The notes: generated by a model not told the origin, from the sequence alone. A stretch of DNA of 64,000 nt from Coriaria nepalensis (GCA_027186245.1 CP114489.1:4037501-4101500), one strand, 5' to 3'; numbered from the stretch's first letter, positions 49,475 to 62,400 are shown. Made by a program: numbers and translations.

Positions 49475-50796
49475 GTATCCGACTAATCTCTGATTCTACT
49501 TGGAGTTTCATTTCAATATTTCCTGCTGCTGTTATCGGTTTCTAGTTCGAAAATTTTTGGCTCAGAACTTGAAATGTGGAGTTCAGTATACAGTATAATT
49601 TTTCTGGATTGATTATTTTGCTCTCTCGTCTCTGTTCTTATTTTCGTCTTTTTTTTTTCTTTTGAGTTTTTGATTTGGTTAGATCGTTTCGTACTGATCT
49701 TTCTTTGGAGGTTGATTTTGGATTATCTATGCTTGAATTTGGTTGCCTTTTTCAACTTTTTGACTGTTTGGCTCTACCTCTTTGGATGTTGCTGCTTTGA
49801 AAATTTAGATGCTGATTGCGTTTATGTTGGATTAGATATGGCATCTAATAATGAATTTTACATCCGATTCTTCTTAACATAACTTTTGCTATCAGATTTA
49901 TCTACGATTTTTTTTTTCTCTCTTCAACAGATGCTAGTTTTGCAGGTTGAATGATTATTTTTCTGATAAACTTACTTGTTCTTTCCGGTAATCGATTTCA
50001 AGTTTTCGGCATCCGTATTCATTATCTGGATCCTTGTTAAGTTTATGAAATAGATTTCGTAGGAAAAGGAGAGCAAAATCCATGACTGATTTTCATCGCG
50101 ACAGAATATCTGCTGTGGTTAAAACCGGGGAAGGTGAAATTAAGAAATATTATTTACTTAATTAGTTATTTCAATAAATTTTATTTTTAAGGAAAATTCT
50201 GATTAGTGGGTAATTATTTATTATAGTCTTTTATTTTAATGGCAGAACGGCTCACGTTTTTTCTGATAAAATAATCAGATGTCTTCACTAAAATCCAACT
50301 CTAGGTCCCTGATATTCTTGCCCGGGAAAAAATGCTGAGTTGGCGCCAGAATAGAAATTTTGCACATTACTGCTAGGCTTGCTAAGTAACGTGCCTCTGG
50401 CGTGTCTTTCTCTATCCATTGATATGGAAAATTAAAATCAAGACAAGAATTACCAACTATTATCTGTTTCGATCCATTTTGCGAACCGACGCTCTTATTT
50501 ATTTATTTATACATTGTGCTTAAATTAAAGTTAATTTACGATGACTGTACAAGAAATGTTCCCGATAATATCGGAGTCTGATTTCATCTTGTCACAGTAC
50601 TGCTTGTGGAATTTCCCTCGACTATTAGGACCAGCTTCTCTCATATGCTTTTGTATTTCTGTTTTCAAAAAAACCAAAATGTTCTGTCCATTTAACGGTA
50701 CTCTCGGTTTTGCGACACAGTTTACATCATTATCATAAAATGTTAAGTACCTAACTTGACCTTTTATTGTGTTTAAAATTCAAACGTGATCTGCAG
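49475..50796 (+). other. Probable 5'-UTR intron of the CIP1-like gene
   Basis: A CT-rich leader (49380-49474) ends in tctgag/gtatcc, a good donor. A good acceptor, gatctgcag, ends at 50796, 47 bases before the start codon. The stretch between is T-rich and intron-like. Long leader introns are common in plant genes of this type; transcript data would be needed to prove it. Confidence 0.6.
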
Positions 50797-50802
50797 ATCT
50801 TG

Positions 50803-50847
50803 ATGTATGTGCTCTTGGTAAGTAAAGTTGAGCATCTAAGGAGATGA
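50803..50847 (+). promoter_or_regulatory. Upstream ORF overlapping the CIP1-like start codon
   Basis: A 14-codon frame (MYVLLVSKVEHLRR) starts at ATG 50803 and stops at TGA 50845-50847. The stop overlaps the main ATG at 50844 in the four bases ATGA. If it lies in the mature leader it would be expected to lower or reshape translation of the main frame by termination-reinitiation. It contains a strong donor-like TTG/gtaagt at 50818, but no suitable nearby acceptor. Confidence 0.55.
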
Positions 50848-53800
50848 CAAAACGCCGGTTTAGGGATTCTCTAAAGTCAATTTTTGGTAGCCATATTGAT
50901 CCTGAGAAAGATAAGCAGCTAAAAGGAACAAAACAAGGTAACTTTCTTTAACAAAGAATAACTTTGATCTGCTGCATTTTTTTTTTAATGTCTGGGAAAT
51001 GAAGATAGAGAAAGTGATAAACTTGTAGATATTGGGCTGACCCACGAATAGCTTCAATCTTTCTTTATATATGATATTTTGTCGTTTTGCTTTTGAACTT
51101 TTAGATTAAGATTTTTTTTTGTTTTTTGCACCAGATGTCGAAGACAAAGTGAATAAAATCTTAAAGCTTATAAAAGAGGAAGATTTTGAGGAGAAAGGTG
51201 ATATCGCACCAGAAAACTCCAAAAAACAACCCATTGCTGAACTGATTGAGGATTTCCACAAACACTACCAGGCACTCTATGCACAATATGATCAACTAAC
51301 AGGAGAGCTAAGGAAAAAAGCTCAAGGCAAACAAGAAAAGGAGAGCTCTTCGTCCAGCTCGGACTCGGATTCAGATTATACTTCAAAGGACAAAGGCAAT
51401 AAAAATGGTCAGGTGGCAAGAGATTTCGGGCAAGAACTTGAAGCAGCGCATCTCGAAATAGCTGATCTAAAGAGGAAGTTGGCTTCAACATGTGAGGAAA
51501 AGGATGCTTTGAACTTGGAACATGTCACAACTTTAAGTAAGTTACGAGAAGCAGAGAAGATCATAGGAGATTTGAAGGAGGAAGGTGAAACCTTGGCTAT
51601 TGAAAAATCAACATTTCTGGTTGAAATTGAAGAATTGAATAAGAAAGTGAATACTGCTGGCAGCATAGAAGCTGAACTGAATGGAAGATTGGATCATATT
51701 GAAATGCAGAAAGATAATTTGATCAAGGAGAAAGAAGCTGCTCTGAAGAAAATTGAAGAGGGAGAAAAAGATACAGAAGAGTTAAGAGCCATAGCTGATC
51801 AGTTGAAAGGAGAAAAATTGGTCCTTCGGGAAGAACTAATAGCTGTTAGAGGAGAAATTTCTGACATGAAGCAGAAAACCGACTCAAGGGAACAGAAGGT
51901 GTCAGATTTGACGCATGATCTGGAAGCTGCTGAGGGAAAGAATCAATCTCTAAAGCAGGAAATTTCAGAGATTACAACTGAAATTCAGCAGGGGCAGAAC
52001 ATGAACCAAGCACTTGTGTCTGAATTAAATCAGTTAAAGGAGAACATGGGTCAAAGGGAGAGGGAATTTTCAACTCTTTCTGAGCAACATGAAATGCACA
52101 AAACTGAATCATCAGATTTAGTAAAGACACTACAGGAAGAAGTGACGGGCCTGAAACTGGAGCTGGAATCATTGCAAGCCCAGAAAAGAGAATCAGATGA
52201 GCAGATCGAGAGAAGGGCAGTTGAAGCAAAGGAACTAGGTGAGGAGAATATAAGACTACAAGAACAAATATCAGAACTTGGGATTCTGTCTGAAAAGAGA
52301 GAGGATGAACTTTTGGCTCTTCAAAAGAAAATTGCTGAAAACAAGAATGAATCATCTACGGAGATGGAGAAACTGACAGCTCTGATCAACAGTCTGTTAG
52401 CAGATGTGGATTCTCTACGTGCTCAGAAAAGTGAATTGGAAGAAGAGATAAATAGTAGAAGTGAAGAAGCATCAAATCAAGTCAAGGGCTTGACAGATGA
52501 GGTTACCACACTGCAGCAGAAGTTAGAATTCCTGGAGAGCCAGAAAAATGAAATGGAGATCCAACTTGAGACTGCTTTGAGAAAGATTGAAGAGGGAGAA
52601 AATTTTACAGAAGAAATAAAAGCCATGTCCGAGCAGCTGAGAGGTGAAAATTCGACCCTTGTGCAGGAACAAGAATCAGTTAGAGGGGAGATTTCCAGTA
52701 TGAAGCAACAAATCGAGGATGCAGAAAAGGAAGTGTCAGATTTGAGGAATACTTTGGAAGCTGCTGAGGGAGAGAAAAGATCTCTAACCTCAATAACTCT
52801 GGAGATTACCGATGAGATACAGAGGGCACGGAGAGAGAAAGAAGAAGTTGAGGCTGAATTGAACCAACTGAAGGAGAATATGGGACATAAGGATAGGGAA
52901 TTTTCTATTCTTGCTGAAAAGCATGACTTGCACACAAACGAATCGTCAACTAGAGTAAAGTTGCTTGAGGCACAAGTAACGGGCCTTGAACTGGAGTTGG
53001 AGTCACTAAAAGCCCAGAGAAAAGATTTAGAAGAGCAGCTTGAGAGAAAAGTAGCTGAAGCAAAACAACTAGGTGAGGGAAATTCAAGTCTCCAAGACAA
53101 AGTTTCAGAACTTGAAGTTTTATTAGAAAATAGAGAGAATGAAATTTCAACTCTCAAGAAGAAACTTGAGGAAGCTGAGAATGAACTGTCCTCAACAATA
53201 GAGAATCTAACGGCTCAGATCAACAGTCTGTTAGCAGATGTGGATTCTCTACGTGCTCGGAAAAGTGAATTGGAAGAAGAGATAAATAGTAGAAGTGAAG
53301 AAGCGTCGATTCAAGTCAAGGGCTTGACAGATGAGGTTGATACACTGCAGCAGAAGTTAGAATTCCTGGAGAGCCAGAAAAATGAAGTGGAGATCCAACG
53401 TGAGACTGCTCTGAGAAAGATTGAAGAGGGAGAAAAATATACAGAAGAAATAAAAGCCATGACCGAGCAGCTGAGAGGTGAAAATTCGACCCTTGTGCAG
53501 GAACAAGAATCAGTTAGAGGGGTGATTTCCAGTATGAAGCAACAAATCGAGGCAGCAGAAAAGGAAGTGTCAGATTTGAGGAATACTTTGGAAGCTGCTG
53601 AGGGAGAGAAAAGATCTCTAACCTCAATAACTCTGGAGATTACCGATGAGATACAGAGGGCACGGAGAGAGAAAGAAGAAGTTGAGGCTGAATTGAACCA
53701 ACTGAAGGAGAATATGGGGCATAAGGATAGGGAATTTTCTATTCTTGCTGAAAAGCATGACTTGCACACAAACGAATCGTCAACTAGAGTAAAGTTGCTT

Positions 53801-56800
53801 GAGGCACAAGTAACGGGCCTTGAACTGGAGTTGGAGTCACTAAAAGCCCAGAGAAAAGATTTAGAAGAGCAGCTTGAGAGAAAAGTAGCTGAAGCAAAAC
53901 AACTAGGTGAGGGAAATTCAAGTCTCCAAGACAAAGTTTCAGAACTTGAAGTCTTATTAGAAAATAGAGAGAATGAAATTTCAACTCTCAAGAAGAAACT
54001 TGAGGAAGCTGAGAATGAACTGTCCTCAACAATAGAGAATCTAACTGCTCAGATCAACAGTCTGTTAGCAGATGTGGATTCTCTACGTGCTCGGAAAAGT
54101 GAATTGGAAGAAGAGATAAATAGTAGAAGTGAAGACGCGTCGATTCAAGTCAAGGGCTTGACAGATGAGGTTGATACACTGCAGCAGAAGTTAGAATTCC
54201 TGGAGAGCCAGAAAAATGAAGTGGAGATCCAACGTGAGACTGCTCTGAAAAAGATTGAAGAGGGAGAAAAATATACAGAAGAAATAAAAGCCATGACCGA
54301 GCAGCTGAGAGGTGAAAATTCGACCCTTGTGCAGGAACAAGAATCAGTTAGAGGGGAGATTTCGAGTATGAAGCAACAAATCGAGGCTGCAGAAAAGGAA
54401 GTGTCAGATTTGAGGAATACTTTGGAAGCTGCTGAGGGAGAGAAAAGATCTCTAACCTCAATAACTCTGGAGATTACCGATGAGATACAGAGGGCACGGA
54501 GAGAGAAAGAAGAAGTTGAGGCTGAATTGAACCAACTGAAGGAGAATATGGGGCATAAGGATAGGGAATTTTCTATTCTTGCTGAAAAGCATGACTTGCA
54601 CACAAATGAATCGTCAACTAGAGTAAAGTTGCTTGAGGCACAAGTAACGGGCCTTGAACTGGAGTTGGAGTCACTAAAAGCCCAGAGAAAAGATTTAGAA
54701 GAGCAGCTTGAGAGAAAAGTAGCTGAAGCAAAACAACTAGGTGAGGGAAATTCAAGTCTCCAAGACAAAGTTTCAGAACTTGAAGTTTTATTAGAAAATA
54801 GAGAGAATGAAATTTCAACTCTCAAGAAGAAACTTGAGGAAGCTGAGAATGAACTGTCCTCAACAATAGAGAATCTAACGGCTCAGATCAACAGTCTGTT
54901 AGCAGATGTGGATTCTCTACGTGCTCGGAAAAGTGAATTGGAAGAAGAGATAAATAGTAGAAGTGAAGAAGCGTCGATTCAAGTCAAGGGCTTGACAGAT
55001 GAGGTTGATACACTGCAGCAGAAGTTAGAATTCCTGGAGAGCCAGAAAAATGAAGTGGAGATCCAACGTGAGACTGCTCTGAGAAAGATTGAAGAGGGAG
55101 AAAAATATACAGAAGAAATAAAAGCCATGACCGAGCAGCTGAGAGGTGAAAATTCGACCCTTGTGCAGGAACAAGAATCAGTTAGAGGGGTGATTTCCAG
55201 TATGAAGCAACAAATCGAGGCAGCAGAAAAGGAAGTGTCAGATTTGAGGAATACTTTGGAAGCTGCTGAGGGAGAGAAAAGATCTCTAACCTCAATAACT
55301 CTGGAGATTACCGATGAGATACAGAGGGCACGGAGAGAGAAAGAAGAAGTTGAGGCTGAATTGAACCAACTGAAGGAGAATATGGGGCATAAGGATAGGG
55401 AATTTTCTATTCTTGCTGAAAAGCATGACTTGCACACAAACGAATCGTCAACTAGAGTAAAGTTGCTTGAGGCACAAGTAACGGACCTTGAACTGGAGTT
55501 GGAGTCACTAAAAGCCCAGAGAAAAGATTTAGAAGAGCAGCTTGAGAGAAAAGTAGCTGAAGCAAAACAACTAGGTGAGGGAAATTCATGTCTCCAAGAC
55601 AAAGTTTCAGAACTTGAAGTCTTATTAGAAAATAGAGAGAATGAAATTTCAACTCTCAAGAAGAAACTTGGGGAAGCTGAGAATGAACTGTCCTCAACAA
55701 TAGAGAATCTAACGGCTCAGATCCACAGTCTGTTAGCAGATGTGGATTCTCTACGTGCTCGGAAAAGTGAATTGGAAGAAGAGATAAATAGTAGAAGTGA
55801 AGAAGCGTCGATTCAAGTCAAGGGCTTGACAGATGAGGTTGATACACTGCAGCAGAAGTTAGAATTCCTGGAGAGCCAGAAAAATGAAGTGGAGATCCAA
55901 CGTGAGACTGCTCTGAGAAAGATTGAAGAGGGAGAAAAATATACAGAAGAAATAAAAGCCATGTCCGAGCAGCTGAGAGGTGAAAATTCGACCCTTGTGC
56001 AGGAACAAGAATCAGTTAGAGGGGAGATTTCGAGTATGAAGCAACAAATCGAGGATACAGAAAAGGAAGTGTCAGATTTGAGGAATACTTTGGAAGCTGC
56101 TGAGGAAGAGAAAAGATCTCTAACCTCAATAACTCTGGAGATTAGCGATGAAATACAGAGGGCACGGAGAGAGAAAGAAGAAGTTGAGGCTGAATTGAAC
56201 CAACTGAAGGAGAATATGGGGCATAAGGATAGGGAATTTTCTATTCTTGCTGAAAAGCATGACTTGCACACAAACGAATCATCAACTAGAGTAAAGTTGC
56301 TTGAGGCACAAGTAACGGGCCTTGAACTGGAGTTGGAGTCGCTAAAAGCCCAGAGAAAAGATTTAGAAGAGCAGCTTGAGAGAAAAGTAGCTGAAGCAAA
56401 ACAACTAGGTGAGGGAAATTCAAGTCTCCAAGACAAAGTTTCAGAACTTGCAGTCTTATTAGAAAATAGAGAGAATGAAATTTCAACTCTCAAGAAGAAA
56501 CTTGAGGCAGTTGAGAATGAACTGTCCTCAACAACAGAGAATCTAACGGTTCAGATCAACAGTCTGTTAGCAGATGTGGATTCTCTACGTGCTCGGAAAA
56601 GTGAATTGGAAGAAGAGATAAATAGTAGAAGTGAAGAAGCGTCGATTCAAGTCAAGGGCTTGACAGATGAGGTTGATACACTGCAGCAGAAGTTAGAATT
56701 CCTGGAGAGCCAGAAAAATGAAGTGGAGATCCAACGTGAGACTGCTCTGAGAAAGATTGAAGAGGGAGAAAAATATAGAGAAGAAATAAAAGCCATGTCC

Positions 56801-58954
56801 GAGCAGCTGAGAGGTGAAAATTCGACCCTTGTGCAGGAACAAGAATCAGTTAGAGGGGAGATTTCGAGTATGAAGCAACAAATCGAGGATGCGGAAAAGG
56901 AAGTGTCAGATTTGAGGAATACTTTGGAAGCTGCTGAGGGAGAGAAAAGATCTCTAACCTCAATAACTCTGGAGATTACCGATGAAATACAGAGGGCACG
57001 GAGAGAAAAAGAAGAAGTTGAGACTGAATTGAACCAACTGAAGGAGAATATGGGTCATAAGGATAGGGAATTTTCTATTCTTGCTGAAAAGCATGACTTG
57101 CACACAAACGAATCGTCAACTAGAATAAAGTTGCTTGAGGCACAAGTAACAGGCCTTGAACTGGAGTTGGAGTCATTAAAAACCCAGAGAAAAGATTTAG
57201 AAGAGCAGCTTGAGAGAAAAGTAGCTGAAGCAAAACAACTAGGTGAGCGAAATTCAAGTCTCCAAGACAGAGTTTCAGAACTTGAAGTCTTATTAGAAAA
57301 TAGAGAGAATGAAATTTCAACTCTCAAGAAGAAACTTGAGGAAGCTGAGAATGAACTGTCCTCAATAATAGAGGATCTAACGGTTCAGATCAATAGTCTG
57401 TTAGCAGATGTGGATTCTCTACGTGCTCAGAAAAGTGAACTTGAAGAAAAGATAACAAGCATAAATGAAGAAGCAGCAACTCAAATCACAGGTTTGACAG
57501 ATCAAGTGAATTCATTGCAGCAGCAATTAGAATCCCAGCTGACCGAGAAAACTGAATTGGAAGTACAGCTCAAGGAAAAATGTCGAGAAATTTCTGAATA
57601 TGCACTTCAAGTTCAAGGGTTGAAAGAAGAGATAACAAGCAAGGCATTGGATCATGAGAAACTTATGAAAGAGAAAGAAAATTTAGCAGTCCAGATTAAG
57701 GTTCTGGGATTGGAAGTAGAGTCTATAAGGAGACATAAAAGCGAGCTTGAAGAGCAGATAAAAGCTGAAATCATGAAGCAAGGTCAGATCAGAGAGGAAA
57801 ACGAGGAGCTACGGAACACAATTTTTGAACTGGAGCATACTGTGAAAGATAGAGGGATCGAGTTCTCTGCTCTCCATGAGAAGCATGTAAATGGACAGAA
57901 TGAAGCTTCTGCTCAAAAAACGGCCTTAGAAGTACAGGTCAGCAATCTGCAAGTTGAGTTGGATTCTTTACAGACAAAAAAGAAAGAAATCCAATCGCAG
58001 TTTGAAAGAGAGAAAGAAGAGCTCTTAGAAAAACTGAAGGAACAAGAGGCTGCATACAAGAAGTTGGAGGAGGACTACAAAAAGATTGTAGTTCGGTTTC
58101 AGGAATGCAGGGAAAATCTTGAAATTGCGGAAAGGAAAATGGGAGAAACGGAAAATGATTTCCATGCCATCATTGAATCAAAAGATGAGAAGGTCTCTGA
58201 TCTAGAACTAACAGTTGAAGATATGAAAAGAGATCTAGAAGAAAAGGGAGATGAGCTCGGAACATTGCTAGAAAATGTACGCACAATTGAAGTGAAGCTC
58301 CGTTTATCAAACCAGAAGCTACGGGTGACGGAGCAATTGCTGACTGAAAAGGAAGATATTTTCAGAAAGAAAGAATTGAAGTTTCAAGAGGAACTGAGAA
58401 TGCTCGAGGAAAGAATTGCTGCTAACAATGAAGCTCATCAAAGGACAATTTCTGTTATTGTAGAGAATATAAACAGAACCTTCTCTGGACTGGAATCTGT
58501 TGTACATAAATTTGAAGAAGACTATGCAAAATACAAGAAATGTGTTGTGACGACATCAAATGAGCTTCAAGTTGCAAAGAACTGGGTAGGAAAGAGAAAG
58601 ACTGAAAAAGAAGAGCTGGAAAAAGAGGTAGCTGATCTAGTTGAGAAACTGGAGGATGAGAAAGGGAGAGAGTTAGTGTTGAAAGAGCAGGTCGAGAAGT
58701 TGGAGGTAAAGGCTGGGAGTGAAGAATTGGAGAAGGAGAGATTGGTTAAAGAAGTTAACATGCTCGAGAAGAGGCTCGGAGAAGTGGAGAAGACAATGGA
58801 AGAGAAGACTGAGGGGATGTTGGGTTTGGGAGAGGAGAAGAGGGAAGCTATTAGGCAGTTGTGTTTGTGGATTGATTATCATAGGAGCCGATATGATTAT
58901 CTCAGGGAAATTCTCTTGAAGCTTAATGTTAGAGGTCAAAGGGTGAGCTCGTAA
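50844..58954 (+). CDS. CIP1: COP1-interactive protein 1-like giant coiled-coil protein
   Basis: Exon 1 is 50844-50937 and exon 2 is 51135-58954 (GT-AG, joined through an Asp codon), giving 2637 residues. The N-terminus is NAB-like (MTKRRFRDSLKSIFGSHIDP, then DVEDKVNKIL, ELIEDFHKHYQALYAQYDQL at about 60-80). An acidic Ser/Asp linker with SSSSSSDSDSDYTS follows near 95-108. The rest is coiled coil to a conserved tail with EEKREAIRQLCLWIDYHRSR. CIP1 binds the coiled coil of the photomorphogenesis repressor COP1 and is cytoskeleton-associated; it has also been linked to abscisic acid responses. Residues 451-2118 are six near-identical 278-residue repeats, which make this protein much longer than Arabidopsis CIP1 (about 1600 residues from memory). 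The frame is fully open, so the repeats are maintained as coding. The antisense frames of 226 codons seen in each repeat are by-products. Neighbour: the smaller paralogue 3.7 kb to the left. Confidence 0.93.
52391..57394 (+). repeat. Six 834-bp in-frame tandem repeats in the CIP1-like gene
   Basis: Using the anchor agtctgttag, unit starts are at 52391, 53225, 54059, 54893, 55727 and 56561, with a seventh partial start at 57395; the spacing is exactly 834 bases each time. Units are nearly identical in DNA, including silent positions. Units 2 and 4 share private variants (VRGV for VRGE, gaagtcttatt), and units 1 and 3 share gaagttttatt, so a two-unit block seems to have been duplicated. Flanking coiled coil left of 52391 and right of 57440 is a diverged version of the same unit. 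Confidence 0.97.
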
Positions 58955-59478
58955 TTTTCCTTTTAGCCATGTCGTTATTGTATTTTTGTTTTGTTCATTG
59001 TTTTTTTCTTTTTACCGATTTGCATGCATCAGGGTGATTTTTCATTTTTATTTGTTCATTTATATTGGTTGCATAAGTATATTATGTAGAGTTTGTATTA
59101 ACACCCTCTTTTTTAAATCCGACAAGGGGAGGATTGTGTTTTGTGTGAATAGAACATGTGTAGGTCATGTTGGAATGTATAGCTGAGTCGTCCAACTATG
59201 CTCTGGTATCAGTCCTACTTTGTTAGTACCAGACTAAATTCCCATTTTATTTTTTATTTTTTTTTTAAATTTTAATATCATAGATCATCGGTGTGTCGTT
59301 GAAATTTCGTTAAACAGGAGAGAGAAAAACAAACAATGAATGCAGCTAACAGTGATAACTCTAATAAGGAGTAATATCAAAATGACTAAAAATGAGGTAA
59401 AGGATATATGCATTCCTAGATTGCCTCCTAGCTCAAAACAACATCATTTAATAAAAACAGTCTAGTGTTCGTCAAACT
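58955..59478. other. Convergent 3' regions of the CIP1-like and carrier genes
   Basis: AT-rich, no gene. It must contain the poly(A) sites of both genes, which point toward each other. Confidence 0.5.
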
Positions 59479-62400
59479 TCAGTCGGAAATCCTCATCTCA
59501 ACTCCAAGAACATCCTTCACTACTTCGTAAGTCACAAATGCAATTGCTATTGATGGCACCACCTAAACAAAATGCCGAGAAAATTGAAGTGTTATTCTGA
59601 TTAGCTTCATTCTACCGCATGATAACTAGGATCTAAAACTGATGTTTATGATGTATTTGGATAAACAGTTGAAAATGGAGTTGAGAGAAACTCAAAACTA
59701 GGCAGGAGAAACATAAGCCCTAAAGTGAATCTATTTTCGTTTTATGTATCACTTGCCATTTTAATTAGATTTTGGGCACTCAAACTGAAGTTCGTGAGCC
59801 CCAACTAGAATGTGGTCCTAAACTGAAATTTTAATTGCTTATCCAAAACATCCGGCTAGTCAAAATTATAGTTCTAAACTAAGAATGATGGCTTAGAAAC
59901 ATACCTTTACTGAATTGGGGACCAAACCCTTGTATAAAGCACCAAATCCCTCATGCTGAACAGTTTTCCTGAACGTATCAATCATGCCGCTGTATTCAAG
60001 GGATGTTTTACTCACCCCACCACCAGTAACAACCGAGGCAGCATCTTTCCAACCCACCATTTGCATCCTTCGACGAACAACATCAAGTGGGTAAGCAACT
60101 GTCTGGCCCACAGTTCCAGCAACAGCACCACATGCAAGTCTAGTAGTCACACTCAACTCAGGGTCCTGGACTAGCCCAAAAGGCTTGCTTTTTAACAACC
60201 AGTCCTTCAAAGATTCATATACAGCAAAGTTGAGACCCACATATGGTATCTGCAAACACCATGCAGTGACAATATTTTTAGGATGTAGAATAGAAGGGAA
60301 CTCTTACCTAGATCATAGACACATAAATATATGGGTTAATTCATTTTTTAATCCCCGAGTAGTTCAATTTTTACAAATTCATGCTTGTACAGTCTCCGGC
60401 CAACTTTTTACTCCCTGTATAGTCTAAAGGAGACTTTTTAGTCCCTCCGATCGTTTTGCATATAACTGGTGCCGAAGTGACAAAATTTTAATATGTTAGA
60501 ACCAATCATATCATGACATGTGTAAATATCAATTTTTAATATTTCCATCTCAGGAATAAAAAACTAAAATTATAAATTCAGCCCAAATTAATCCTTTTCT
60601 TTATAATTTTAGCTCAAATATTTCATAATTTCTATTTTCTACCCTTGCCTTATTTCTTTTTTCCATTTTCACCCAAACTCCATCAATGGAGTTCAACTAC
60701 AGCCATCCATCAATGGAGGAGGTCGGATCTGAGCTCGACCTCCTCAATGGAGGTCTCAAGCTCTGAGCTAGACCTCCATTGATGAGAGGTCTCGAGCTCC
60801 GAGCTTGACCTCTATTGATGGAGGACCAGAGCTCAGATCGGAGCTCAAGACCTCCATTAATGGAGGTACAGAATCTCGGATCTAAGCCTCTCCATGACTG
60901 TTGTCGAACTCCATTTATGGAGCTCAAGACCTCTATGACTGTTGTCGGATCTAAGCCTCTTTGATTCTAAGGTCTCATCTTTACAAGATGTTTTTAGTCG
61001 CGTTCTCCGCACAGAAAGTACCCACCCGTTCCACTCAGTGGTGCTTTGGTAAGTCGCACTAATAATTATGCGCCTGGGAGATCAACTAATCACAGTGGAA
61101 ATAAAAGAGGTGGCTCATAAGGATTTGAAACTCAAACGCTAGATTCTAGAGGCATTGTGTGTGAGTTAATGTGGATATATCAGCTCTTGACTTAAGTAGG
61201 ACTTCAAATTTCAGTATTAGAAAAATTGTGGTGTGATAACCAAGCTACTCATCATATTGCATCAAATCTTGCATTTCATGAGCGAACTAAGCACATTGAA
61301 ATTGATTGTCATTTTGTTTGTGAGAAAATTCAACAAGGCTTGATTTCTACAGGATATGTGAAAACTGGAAAACAACTAGGGGACATCTTCACGAAAGCTT
61401 TAAATGGGGTTCGGGTTGATTATCTTTGTAACAAGTTGGGCATGATTAATATCTATGCTTCAACTTGAGGGGCAGTGTTAGCCGTATATTATATACATAT
61501 ATAGTTGTCAATTAGCTTAATTATAATTTCCTAATTGTATATATATGTGTGCCTCACTTTTCAATATTGTATGAGAAAGTATCTCTTTCCATCTCAGATA
61601 ACAACTAAAATTCGGGATTTACATGTGTCATGACATAATTGGTGCTGACGTATTGAAATGTTGCCACGTTAGCACCAGTTATCTTAAAAACGATTGGAGA
61701 GACTAAAAAGTCCCATTTATTAGACAACACAGGGAATAAAAAGTTGGCCAGAAACTATATATGGACGAATTTATAAAACATGAACTACACAAGGACTAAA
61801 AGGTGAATAAACCCTAAAAATACTGCAATCTATGATTTTACACCTATTGGTGAAAGGATACGGGTAAAAGTTGAAAAAGTTGCGGCATCAGTTTTTAGGA
61901 AAATTTCATAGAGCACTAAGTTCACTTACTACTCCTATGACGGATGGCAGCCAGCCTTTGTATACAGCACGAGGACCTTCTTCCCGAAGGACTGTTGAAA
62001 GAGCATGAAAAATTCCTCTATACTGGTAAGGAGACTTTTCTGTCTGAGGGAAAAACAAAATCATAAATGAGGGAAGTTTTAGCATAGAAATCCAGCAGAT
62101 AAAAGTGGGAACACATTAGACTTTTAGGGTATATTGGAATGATATAAGATGAAATGAATATTAAAGGCCACTCCATAAAATACCTGAACAGTGAGCCGAC
62201 CTCGTACAAGGTCCATTGGGTAAGTTGCAGACATTGCAATAATACCTGCACAAGCACCAGCTCCAAGGCGTAGGACTGGAGTAAGTTGAGCATCTTCTGC
62301 AAGAGATTAGAGAAGAACTAAGTCCAAACATGACCAGACAGTTATCTGTAACTTCATATCATGAGCTGTAGCATGTCAACCAAATTAAAAATGCCAACAA

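Larger units (their letters stand above)
60333..61814. mobile_element. Long-TIR (Mutator-like) non-autonomous element in an ADNT1 intron
   Basis: About 210 bases at the left (60333-60545) are the reverse complement of 61605-61814. Shared landmarks include gggttaattca / tgaataaaccc at the tips, ggccaactttttactccctg, ggactttttagtc and taactggtgc. The flanking nine bases (taaatatat and taaaaatac) agree at seven positions, in keeping with an old 9-bp target duplication, though both are AT-rich. No transposase is present; the interior holds palindromic repeats and a copia fragment. Confidence 0.8.

Noticed and set aside
52477..57327. Long antisense open frames (226 codons) repeated five times opposite the CIP1-like gene
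   Set aside because: They recur only because the 834-bp repeat recurs, are Ser/Phe-rich as expected from the complement of a Glu/Lys-rich coiled coil, and have no start context or family resemblance.
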